This document shows, piece after piece, positions 43,323-52,054 of a stretch of 64,000 nt of DNA. Made by a program: the position numbers and the translations under genes. Position 1 is the first letter of the stretch, and the number at the start of each line of letters is the position of its first letter. The notes below the pieces were generated by a model. It saw only the letters and a program-made list of their open reading frames with translations. It was not told the DNA's origin and did not search any database. The DNA lies in assembly GCA_000149225.2 (NCBI GenBank), contig CM000693.1, positions 1,178,001 through 1,242,000 on the forward strand, written 5' to 3'. This DNA comes from Lachancea kluyveri NRRL Y-12651. Lineage: Eukaryota; Ascomycota; Saccharomycetes; Saccharomycetales; Saccharomycetaceae.

Positions 43323-44570
43323 TTACAGTTCCTGGTTTTCAGAGACAAGTTCCAAATCCTTTAAGTACTCAATGAATCTTTGTGCTTTTAAAGTGGCATC
43401 GTCAAACTTCCCATTGACTTGAACACTAACATCTAAACTGTATTCTGTAGTCTTTGATGGTTGTTCAACTTGTGGAGAAGAAGTAGCTGCACTGGTGCCA
43501 GACAATAAGTCAAAAATGTCATCGTGTTGCTTTGGTGATAAAACTGGTACCAGTGGAGTTAATTGATATGAAACTGAAAATCTTGGCTGTCTTGGTTCTG
43601 GAGTGATCAATTCTTCAAAGATTGGATCGTAGTAATCAGAAGTAGAAGCATTGACTGGCTGTTCATGGGATAAATAGTTAGCTTCATTAATGTATGACCT
43701 CAAGGACTTGGATAGTTGATCCGAAGAGACTGCAGATGGAACTCGTAATGTCAAGGTTTCAGTGAAAACAACAGGTTCTGGTTTCAACAGGGTTTTGGAG
43801 GTCCCCAGTTCAAGCTTTAGTTCTGGCTTCTTCAACTCGATGTTTGTCAAGTCAAGGCTCTCGCCACTTTTAATGTATTCGGTAACTTTGACAACACAAT
43901 CGTTGGAGATTTTACCCAAATATGCCAAAACATCACCTTTCAAAATCCTTCCATTAGGACCGGATGCCTTGATATTGTTAAGGGCGTCTTCAACAGAAAT
44001 GCCGTTTTCATGTAGTAGACTTTGGACTGATGGGAATAGAGTTTGAGATGGGTTTGCTGTAGATAAAATGCCGGAAGGAGTGTCTTTTTTTGGCTCAGAA
44101 GTAGGTGCGTTGTCCTTCTTGGGTTCTGGCGTGGCTGCAGGAGTAGGAGCTGTCTCTTGTTTTTTTGGCGTAGGCTTGGGAGCAGCAGGTTCTTGCTTTG
44201 GAATCTCTAAAGTAGCCAAGTCGTCGTCTACTTCTGCTAGGTAAGCAATGGTTTCACCAACTTTAATGTCTTTACTACCGTTATCGATGATAATGGCTGC
44301 CAATTTACCGTCATCCTGGGCCTCAACATCGATTTGGGCTTTGTCAGTCTCAACTTCCAAGAGGACATCACCAGCACTAAATGGTTCGCCAACCTTGTAT
44401 TTCCATTCGACCACACCACCTTTTTCCATCGTAGGAGACATTGCAGGCATAGTAAAAGCTTGAGCCTTGTACAAAGTTGCAGCAGAATGGAAGCCTCTGC
44501 TAGAGGTTAGAAGCAGTTTAGCAGAGGCAGCATAGGCAGCAGAGTTTCTGAAGACAGTATAACGTAGCAT
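43323..44570 (-). CDS. PDX1: Pyruvate dehydrogenase complex protein X (E3-binding protein)
   Basis: The product is 415 residues, against 410 in S. cerevisiae. It anchors dihydrolipoamide dehydrogenase (E3) to the mitochondrial pyruvate dehydrogenase core. The first ATG gives a presequence (MLRYTVFRNSAAYAASAKLL). A lipoyl domain at about 38-115 carries the attachment lysine at 77 (ETDKAQI). A Pro/Ala/Lys linker follows, then the E3-binding domain near 185-225 (LLHENGISVEDALNNI and GRILKGDVLAYLG). The C-terminal part replaces the catalytic domain of E2 and is diverged, as usual. The order PDX1-XKS1 matches YGR193C-YGR194C. Confidence 0.95.
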   Translation of the reverse strand: MLRYTVFRNSAAYAASAKLLLTSSRGFHSAATLYKAQAFTMPAMSPTMEKGGVVEWKYKVGEPFSAGDVLLEVETDKAQIDVEAQDDGKLAAIIIDNGSKDIKVGETIAYLAEVDDDLATLEIPKQEPAAPKPTPKKQETAPTPAATPEPKKDNAPTSEPKKDTPSGILSTANPSQTLFPSVQSLLHENGISVEDALNNIKASGPNGRILKGDVLAYLGKISNDCVVKVTEYIKSGESLDLTNIELKKPELKLELGTSKTLLKPEPVVFTETLTLRVPSAVSSDQLSKSLRSYINEANYLSHEQPVNASTSDYYDPIFEELITPEPRQPRFSVSYQLTPLVPVLSPKQHDDIFDLLSGTSAATSSPQVEQPSKTTEYSLDVSVQVNGKFDDATLKAQRFIEYLKDLELVSENQEL

Positions 44571-44829
44571 TGGCGGAAGCAATATGGTAAGTTGGCCTTG
44601 AATGATCGTAATGCTATGGCAAGAAGTGATCTACAAGAACTGCTAAGGGCATACAAGTTTTAGTTTATCCATTGCCCACGCATGACAGACCAAACAAAAA
44701 AAGGGCTTCAACGAAAAAAATTTGGACGGGGTTCTTACACCGACGCTCGTAGAACATGATATAAATATATGAATTAAGATAGAGTCTTATAAACAACTAT
44801 TTGTACATTGAGTAGATACACCCATGTTT

Positions 44830-46602
44830 CTATTCAAGGGTTGCCTCCAAAGCGCTTAAAGCTTGTATTTTGGTGTTGTAATATTCCCAACTTTCTGTCT
44901 CACTGTCACAGATGAACTCTGCATCGTGTTGCCAGTCGAAGTGTTCGTTCAAGAACAGGTCAAAAGAAAGTTTAGTAAATCCGCCCGAGTACATGTAGGA
45001 CCACAGTGCTTTATAGCAACCTCCAAGAGCACACGAGTTTGGCGTTTCGAGCTTGTAATTACCCTCAGTGGCACCAATAACTTGGGCAAAAGTGCGAACA
45101 ATTGCATCATTCCTACTCGCACCACCAACAAAGAAGGCCCTTCTAGGTCTCTTGCGATACTCAGAAATTGGGAAAGTATCATAATCAAACTTAACGGTGT
45201 AACTAGTGGATGAATTATTGGAAGCAGCAGCACAATTGTCCGATAATAAGGGACTGATACGTACTCTGCAGCTCAAAGCTTGCGATTCGACAATGTTCTT
45301 GACATCGTGTTTAATATCTGAAAACTGTTCAACAGGTTCTAAGTTGATATCGTTATCACTCTTGGTAAATTTGGCTCTTTTAGTACAGCTGCGAACACTA
45401 GGAACAATCTCTGACAGTGGAAAGTAGACACCGATTTCGTCATGGTTATCGACGGAACTATCCAATAGAGCCTTATTGAAAGGATCCCACGAATGGTCTG
45501 CACTCAAGAGGTCCCTGACATTTTCACGGGCCAAAGAACCGTTGCAGTAGCAAATCATACCCATGTACAAACCGGGAATCGTTGGGTGGATGAATAGATG
45601 GTAGTTTGGCGAAGGATAGTATTGATCGGTAACGATAAGAATCGTAGTACTGGTGCCCAGAGACACTAACACATCATTCTTCTTCAAGGGTAACGAGCAA
45701 ATGGTCGCTAAGTTATCGCCAGTAAAGGGAAACACTTGGCATTGAGGGTTGAGACCGTAACGGCGAACGTAATAGGACGAAACGCAAGACAAAGGACCTG
45801 CATTATCAGCAGGGGTTGGAGAGCCTTTCAGCTTGCGTTTTATACTCTCGACATCTGGATCAATGTTTTGTAACAACCCAGAATCATAGTCGCGATTAAC
45901 GATGTCATACAAGTTCATACCACAGGCGTCTGCTTCTTCTAGTGGTGCAATATAACCGCATAATAACGATGCTAAAAAGTTAGAAACGAGGGTGATGTTA
46001 GCAGTGTTCGCATACACTTCTGGTTCTCGATGTGCAACTTTACAGATCTGTGGTCCGGTGAATCTGTAATGTGCCCTTGAACCGGTAATGGCAGCAAGGC
46101 CCTGGGGCCCACCGCAACTAGATTCGAAAAGTTTACATTCGTTACCAGTGCTGTGGTCTTGCCAATTGGGTGCCACGGATCTGCTGAATGCCTTGGGAGC
46201 CAGTTGGGTCAACAGCGTCTGCTGGGCATCCAAGTTGCGCAGAGCTTCCTCCCCGTCCTTTGACCAATAAACGGAGCCGTGTTGCTGGCAGGACCCACTA
46301 ATACCTAGTACACGGTCTAGAGAAAACACATTCTGGTTGGCAAGACCAGCAAACAGATGGTCCAGAGCATCACACCACATAGCCACAGGCGCTTCTATTG
46401 AGCCATCGTCGTTGAAATAGACACCTTTATGGGTGTGATACTCAGGTAAGTCACGATCAAAATCGACTACCTCAGAGTGCACAAGCTGTAATTGTTGGTC
46501 CACGACCAGACATTTGAGCTGTTGTGTCGATAAATCGAACCCAAGAAAGTAGCCAGAGCTGGGGTCGTTGCCCTTGTTATTATCGTTATTTTCCTTAGTC
46601 AT
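44830..46602 (-). CDS. XKS1: D-xylulokinase
   Basis: The product is 590 residues, against 600 in S. cerevisiae. It phosphorylates D-xylulose to xylulose 5-phosphate, feeding the pentose phosphate pathway. FGGY-kinase motifs are in place: YFLGFDLSTQQLKCLVV near residue 20, VSLGTSTTILIVTD in the nucleotide half, and FVGGASRNDAIVRTFAQVIG near 530. SGSCQQHGSVYW and NWQDHST near the sugar site are also conserved. An in-frame ATG at 46725 would add 41 residues that cover a TATA-like TATAAATATC, so I use 46602. Confidence 0.96.
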   Translation of the reverse strand: MTKENNDNNKGNDPSSGYFLGFDLSTQQLKCLVVDQQLQLVHSEVVDFDRDLPEYHTHKGVYFNDDGSIEAPVAMWCDALDHLFAGLANQNVFSLDRVLGISGSCQQHGSVYWSKDGEEALRNLDAQQTLLTQLAPKAFSRSVAPNWQDHSTGNECKLFESSCGGPQGLAAITGSRAHYRFTGPQICKVAHREPEVYANTANITLVSNFLASLLCGYIAPLEEADACGMNLYDIVNRDYDSGLLQNIDPDVESIKRKLKGSPTPADNAGPLSCVSSYYVRRYGLNPQCQVFPFTGDNLATICSLPLKKNDVLVSLGTSTTILIVTDQYYPSPNYHLFIHPTIPGLYMGMICYCNGSLARENVRDLLSADHSWDPFNKALLDSSVDNHDEIGVYFPLSEIVPSVRSCTKRAKFTKSDNDINLEPVEQFSDIKHDVKNIVESQALSCRVRISPLLSDNCAAASNNSSTSYTVKFDYDTFPISEYRKRPRRAFFVGGASRNDAIVRTFAQVIGATEGNYKLETPNSCALGGCYKALWSYMYSGGFTKLSFDLFLNEHFDWQHDAEFICDSETESWEYYNTKIQALSALEATLE

Positions 46603-46812
46603 TCTGTCAAGGCTTCTATTGGTTGGTTGCGGAGTCTGCGTCGAGGAATCGGATAGGTACAAGATATTTATACCTCGCCATTTATATGAAAACGTATACA
46701 AATACATACATATCCGGTAGATCATTACGCAGAAGGCAAGCCTATATAACCAGAATTAAACTCGCAAGTTATCGTTGATTAACACTATACAAAGGGACAA
46801 TATACATAGCGA

Positions 46813-47079
46813 TTATGTTTCGATTTTGGTACCTGCCCATTTCAAACGCCTCTTGTTGTAGGTTGGATAGCTGGGCAGCACGAGTAGCAAGCATAGTAAA
46901 CAACAGGCACCGTAGCAATAGACTAGTGTAGCTAGCGATTGTGTCACGAAACCAATAGAACATGACACCACTGTGCCAAAGGCCAGGATTCTGGTGGCCA
47001 ACTTTTCTGTGTACTGCTGACTAGGGAAGTCGATAGGGAAAACAATGATGCGGGATATTTCTTGCAACAATTCAGACAT
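46813..47079 (-). CDS. SPC1: Signal peptidase complex subunit Spc1
   Basis: The product is 88 residues, against 94 in S. cerevisiae. Spc1 is the small non-catalytic subunit of the ER signal peptidase and limits cleavage of membrane segments. The start MSELLQEISRIIVFPIDFPSQ matches the family, followed by two membrane spans (about 29-47 and 50-69) and a short basic cytosolic tail (YNKRRLKWAGTKIE). It lies between XKS1 (a chromosome VII relative) and the YJR011C orthologue (chromosome X), one of the clear joins in the merged gene order. Confidence 0.94.
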   Translation of the reverse strand: MSELLQEISRIIVFPIDFPSQQYTEKLATRILAFGTVVSCSIGFVTQSLATLVYCYGACCLLCLLLVLPSYPTYNKRRLKWAGTKIET

Positions 47080-47263
47080 TGATGCTTAGGCTATTGGTCT
47101 TTGTAAGTACGGTTTGCTACATAAATCACAACCGTCAATTACCTTCAATTCCCACAAGCAATTCAGGACAACCGGGCTGCGTACAGAGTGACATCGATAT
47201 GCTTCGAACGGACTGCTCGCTCTATTTTATTTGATATTATACGACGCTATACCTTGCTATGGA

Positions 47264-48220
47264 CTATTCAATCTCTAGATGATCTCCACTGAGTTCCCCA
47301 AGAGATATTTCTTTCCGTAGCCATTCAAAATACACAGACACTCTATGTGGGTCGGCGTATGTGCCCTCTTGTGGTGACCCACCACCACTGGTGTCTCGTT
47401 GGTAGCGATGCATGATGTTTCTGTCCAGCAGCATGAGCATCCCAGCAGTGAGTTTCATTGAATCTAGTTGTGTTTTCCAGTTGGGAAGCAAGTCTTGTTC
47501 CAACTCTTTTACCAGTACGCTTAGCTGGCGTTGTGACACATGGTAACTGGACATGTCCGGCATCCGTTTGACGAATTGGTAAACGTGCAAAAATCCCATT
47601 ATTGAATTGATTAGAACGTTGGGCAGCTTCAGAAGTGAGACTGTATGGATGGTCGAGGTTTGCAGCTGGCCATCGCCTGCACTCCCATTGTTGCCGTTGA
47701 TGTTGCTGCCGTTACTACTGTTACTGTCGATATTACTGTCGCTACCATCTTCATTGCTGCTGTTACCGTTGCTGTTGCTATTGCCACTACCGCTACCATT
47801 GCCATCTTCTAGCAACCCACCTCTGTGGCGTTCAGCCATTGCATGAAGTATTTCTACTAGCTCTTCTGTGCATGAATATACTTCTTGAACCATCTCCCGA
47901 GTAACCAACTTCCGTATCGTGAACGCTTGTTTAGCTGTCGGCTCTTCTTGTAGCATCTGGTGAAATGCATCCCTTAATGCAACTTCCACGCGACTGAGTC
48001 GTGAACGTTTACTGTAGAAAAACTCGTCTCTTGCTGGCGACAACTTGCCAGTTTCCCCAGTGTCTGGGTCACCAAACCTCTCGCTGTTCAACTGTGAGTA
48101 TGATATGTAGTATGCTGCGTAGCTCAAGTTTACTGAGAGCGTTAACGTCTGCATCGTGAAAAGCACCAATTGGTGCTGTAAAAGCGAAAGTCTCCTATCG
48201 CTTGGTGTCTCTGAATCCAT
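47264..48220 (-). CDS. Uncharacterised protein, YJR011C orthologue
   Basis: The product is 318 residues; S. cerevisiae YJR011C has about 261. No catalytic domain is visible. Two helical conserved parts (about 1-135, with TMQTLTLSVNLSYAAYYISY, and about 195-318, with SVYFEWLRKEISLGEL) are separated by a Gly/Ser/Asn/Asp low-complexity insert at about 137-186 that explains the extra length. The assignment is by position, between SPC1 and PEX39, and general likeness. A PAC box and an RRPE lie 19-83 bases before its start, which points to co-expression with ribosome-building genes. Confidence 0.7.
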   Translation of the reverse strand: MDSETPSDRRLSLLQHQLVLFTMQTLTLSVNLSYAAYYISYSQLNSERFGDPDTGETGKLSPARDEFFYSKRSRLSRVEVALRDAFHQMLQEEPTAKQAFTIRKLVTREMVQEVYSCTEELVEILHAMAERHRGGLLEDGNGSGSGNSNSNGNSSNEDGSDSNIDSNSSNGSNINGNNGSAGDGQLQTSTIHTVSLLKLPNVLINSIMGFLHVYQFVKRMPDMSSYHVSQRQLSVLVKELEQDLLPNWKTQLDSMKLTAGMLMLLDRNIMHRYQRDTSGGGSPQEGTYADPHRVSVYFEWLRKEISLGELSGDHLEIE

Positions 48221-48238
48221 GTACTGCTGACTTGCGAC

Positions 48239-48247
48239 ATGAGATGA
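48239..48247. promoter_or_regulatory. PAC-like box ATGAGATGA
   Basis: ATGAGATGA matches nine bases of the PAC consensus (GATGAGATGAG). It lies 19-27 bases before the YJR011C-type gene and 170 bases before the carrier gene on the other side. Its orientation relative to YJR011C is the same as that of the PAC box of SKI6 in this window. Confidence 0.6.
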
Positions 48248-48291
48248 TGCCTGTCATACTGTGAACTTCAGATTATCATCACTTTCGCGGA

Positions 48292-48303
48292 TGAAAAATT
48301 TTG
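48292..48303. promoter_or_regulatory. RRPE element TGAAAAATTTTG
   Basis: This matches the ribosomal RNA processing element exactly and is identical over 12 bases to the RRPE upstream of SKI6 (56282-56293). It lies 72-83 bases before the YJR011C-type gene and 114 bases before the carrier. Confidence 0.75.
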
Positions 48304-48416
48304 ACATCAAGCGTTTCTGCCGAATCTTGGCATGCCGAAAAACTACATTTATCGAGCAGCGTGACTCACGAAACACATCCCATATACCCAGTAGCTCGAG
48401 CACTTCCACTTCTATA

Positions 48417-49328
48417 ATGTCCGGCAAGTCAGATATTCAGCAGCCCCCACCGTCTGAAGCTTACTCGCGAATCATGGGCTTCGTCTCTGGTATGTTTTCC
48501 GGCATCGCCAAAAATGCAGTAGGCCATCCATTCGACACAATCAAAGTCCGTTTGCAAACATCTCAAGATTCCACAAGATTTAAGGGTCCATTGGATTGTG
48601 TTTACAAGACTTTTACTCAGCAGGGTATTCGTGGTTTCTACCTTGGCTTCACACCTCCGTTAGTCGGATGGATTCTTATGGATTCTGTCATGTTGGGTTG
48701 TCTGCATAACTATAGAATGCTGCTAAAAAAATATGTATACTATAACGAGGAAAAGCTACCACTATCTGGGTGTATCATTAGCGGTGTCATGGCTGGCTGG
48801 TCTGTCAGTTTTATTGCCGCGCCAGTCGAATTAGCAAAGGCTAAACTGCAAGTTCAATATGATGCAAAAACTACCAAATATACTGGACCCGTGGATGTCA
48901 TCAAAAAAGTCTACTCTTCGAATGGTGTGCGCGGACTTTACAAAGGTTTAACCAGTACTCTGATTTTTAGAACGAATTTCGTATTTTGGTGGGGATCCTA
49001 CGAATTGCTGACACGCTGGTTTAAAGAGCACACGAACATGAGTGATACGGCGATAAACTTTTGGTCTGGTGGGTTCTCTGCATCTTTTGGTTTCTGGACT
49101 ACTGCTTATCCTTCAGATGTTATCAAGCAGGTCGTTCTCTGTAATGATAAATATGACGGTACATTCAGAAGTTGGAAACTGGCTGCTAAAGATATCTGGC
49201 GGACAAGAGGTTACCGTGGTTTCTTCAAAGGCTTTGTGCCAAGTTTCTTGAGAAGTTTTCCTGCAAACGCGGCAGCTTTAGCAGCTTTTGAATTTGTTCT
49301 AAGGACAAGCGGTGCCAAAGTAAACTAG
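48417..49328 (+). CDS. Mitochondrial carrier family protein, substrate uncertain
   Basis: The product is 303 residues, the usual size, with the threefold carrier repeat. Signature motifs are HPFDTIKVRLQ (near 35), APVELAKAKLQ (near 140) and YPSDVIKQVVL (near 237). The second repeat has Glu and the third Asp in the PX(D/E)XX(K/R) motif. It belongs to the YMC1/ORT1/CRC1-like group that carries amino acids, ornithine or carnitine, but I cannot place it in one subfamily. I know of no S. cerevisiae gene at this position, so it may be an ancestral gene lost there. An earlier ATG at 48291 would add 42 residues spanning the RRPE, so I start at 48417. Confidence 0.85.
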   Translation: MSGKSDIQQPPPSEAYSRIMGFVSGMFSGIAKNAVGHPFDTIKVRLQTSQDSTRFKGPLDCVYKTFTQQGIRGFYLGFTPPLVGWILMDSVMLGCLHNYRMLLKKYVYYNEEKLPLSGCIISGVMAGWSVSFIAAPVELAKAKLQVQYDAKTTKYTGPVDVIKKVYSSNGVRGLYKGLTSTLIFRTNFVFWWGSYELLTRWFKEHTNMSDTAINFWSGGFSASFGFWTTAYPSDVIKQVVLCNDKYDGTFRSWKLAAKDIWRTRGYRGFFKGFVPSFLRSFPANAAALAAFEFVLRTSGAKVN

Positions 49329-52054
49329 GGTTGATAACGACAATTACATATTGGAAAATATTCACCTGGAGAGAAAGAAGATTTTTAAAATGTATAATTA
49401 GAGAGTAGGTACATTACACCCTATATTCCATAAGAACTGAGCTTTCGGAATTAATTTCATAACCCGTAATAAAAGGTCAAACAGCTCATACCGGACATAG
49501 ATAAAAGAACCTAAACCATTTGTCAAACACTAAGCATGAGTTGCTAAGAAACTGTATATCAATACCAAAAGGGGTCAGGAAAGTTTTTATATTTTCAAGT
49601 ATCCCTCATGGCTTCCACGTTCCTAAATAAAGGCATTCGCGATCCAGAGAGCTCTTTTCAATCAAACTAGTAATGCAACGTAATAGGTGAAATTAATAAA
49701 TGTAGCCAGCAATAAATGTGAAAAAGCCTTTTCTTAGCACATCAACAATAGTATCATAAAGAATGGCAGCAAGAGGACTAGCCGGGAAAAATTAGCTTGC
49801 CGCAAGTAATAGTATCTGACGCAGTGACCTATGGTCCCCAAGCGAAAGAAGCATTTTTATGTTCAGATCCACACAACACCTTGTCAATGATTAGCACCAC
49901 ACCAAATCCATTACAATTATTTTAGATATTCTAAGATGACCTTTTGATACAGTCAGAAGCCTAAAGATACACTAGCATTAGTTTTTGTAGCAGGTATTCC
50001 AAAGTTTTCTCAATCCGGCTTCAAGAGTTTATTTTCAAGTTTCTGAGATAATTCACATACATAGTTGATAATTTCGGTTTTCTGGTGTCGGTATTAATTT
50101 GTAGGAGAATAAAAATCTTACAAACTTCAATTTACCGTACTTTCATGTTGAAGCCTTTTTGAAACATAGTCTTGCGAAGGCTAGTAACCCAACCAGTTAC
50201 CATGATGCAAGACATTTCGCAGAGGAAGGTTACTACTAAAATCTTTCTTCTATTTACAGAAACATCGAGGTGTCTCTTTGGTTGCATAGCTACTATGATT
50301 AGGACTGTAGTTACGAAAATAAACACCAGGTCACTCAGGATAATGCCCTTTCTGCGTTAGGTTTTTCAGTTTTCCAAAAACAGGCATTGTGTGATCCCGA
50401 GTGCAAATGTATGAAGCCGTTGATGATTTCCTTGACAAAAAATTGGCAGCTTTCTATTCAGAGTAGCCAGTAAAATGATGCCAACCCCTATAGGTTTGTC
50501 TAATATTTCTTTACCAATATTAGTATGGGTGGTCGTCCATGCGCTCCTTAGTCATTAGAGATACATTCTTTAGGGATCTGTGAATAAGACAGTTAGCTAG
50601 TTCGTTGGTTATGTTGAGAACATGTAACTAGCTATGAAAATCAAATAAAACCACAAAAATAAAATGGCATCCCGTTCAGAAAACTTGTTTATTGGTTCTG
50701 ACCTTACATATTTATGAGCCGAAAACGCTTAACTCTCCATTTCCAGTTTTTTTAACATGTGTCGGGAAATCATTTACTTTTCCCGAGCTAAACCGAGAAT
50801 TATAAAAAAGCTCAAAAAGCCACAGATATCCGAAAGAGATTTGTTTGAGCCACATAGGGCCATCTCATCTTATTGAAAATCAAAATAATGGGTTTTTTAA
50901 TACTAAAGAACTTCTGAACGTTAAGTGCCTCTCAGTGGGTCCTACACCCTTTCACTTTGAAGGCTTTATGGGATAATATTCTCTATGTTAAATTCAAAAA
51001 AAAGACAATTGGGGCTATTTGACACTTGAGTACTTGAGTACTTAAATTTTTGGTATTATGTATCATTTCAAAATTTTTTATAGTTTAGATTCAACGCCGA
51101 GGCTGATACTAGTAACTTCAACTCGGACGGTGCCCAAATTGTCAGATGCTTTCGTTCTATTTTAGCTTATCGCGATATCATTCTCAGATCTCCAATAGTA
51201 AATCGAAGAGAAAGGGGGGCATTCTGGCTTTAGATACCTACCAAAGTTGATACTACTAAAATTTTTAGTCTGCGCATTGGAGCTTTCATCCGTAATCGTA
51301 CTGATGCGTACTTCGCCAGAGAATAAGCCCTCTTATTAAACTTCCTTGAACGGTAGGAATAGAATTTCAAATACAATAATCTCCGTATGTTTCGGTAAGT
51401 TCGGTAAGCTTGTGAAGAAGTGAACGTTTAAAACTAGGCTCTACAGTTATTTATCTAAAGAGTTCAGTAGTGTTTCTTTCTGATCAGCAGGCGTGCACAA
51501 TGAGTTAAACCAATTCATTTTTCCGTAACCGGGTTGGGTTACGAAAACCGGGTTAAAAGTAAGTATCGCTACTCACGAAACCAGGTCAGAAGTGAGTATA
51601 TCTATGTACGAAGCGGATCACGAACCAATTCACAAGCCAATTTATTCTTTTTGTAACCTGGAAAAAGTACTCACTGCGCACGTCCGCTAATCCGACGATT
51701 GTAGTTTTTAACGTCTCTGTCACTGTTGTCGCCCCCTTCATACAATTTCCCGAAACCCGATTTCATTAGAAAAGCGGTCGGAATCAATAGAAAATTGATG
51801 AGTATCGTGAAAATCTTAGTTTAGGACTTCTGAAGATATTTTTCTACTATATATTGAGCCTAGGCGCTAACGACATATATATATATATTTTCCTATTCAG
51901 TTAAGTTTGGAAGTTTCTTGTTGCGGTAAAGAGACCCGATAATTCGGGAAAGAAAAAAGAATCATTGATGATGCCGGATTAGCTTTGAGAATTGGCAAGC
52001 AGATAAAAACACAGTCAATCGGCCATTCAGTACATATTTGTGGTGTTGAATAGT
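49329..52054. other. Long intergenic stretch upstream of the Zn2Cys6 gene
   Basis: This is 2726 bases, the longest gap in the window. Two opposed frames of about 60 codons at 50132-50360 have hydrophobic text but no recognisable family. Short tandem repeats occur: TTGAGTAC twice at about 51027-51042, and TTCGGTAAG twice at about 51391-51409. The AACCNGGTT-like cluster at 51527-51587 and an (AT)n run at 51875-51888 lie nearest the downstream gene. Nothing identifies a lost gene, but the length suggests one. Confidence 0.5.
51527..51587. repeat. Cluster of three AACCNGGTT-like sites
   Basis: AACCGGGTT occurs at 51527-51535 and 51546-51554, and AACCAGGTC at 51579-51587. The second and third copies belong to a longer imperfect direct repeat: about 25 bases starting at 51542 and again at 51576, both ending in AAGT(A/G)AGTAT. 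The sites are symmetrical half-site pairs, about 470-530 bases before the Zn2Cys6 gene. Confidence 0.6.

Noticed and set aside
50132-50360. Two opposed 60-codon frames with hydrophobic text
   Set aside because: Too short, overlapping on both strands, and without promoter signals or a recognisable family.
49329-52054. Search for LTRs or other mobile-element ends in the long gaps
   Set aside because: No paired terminal repeats, target duplications or element-type coding text could be seen by eye.
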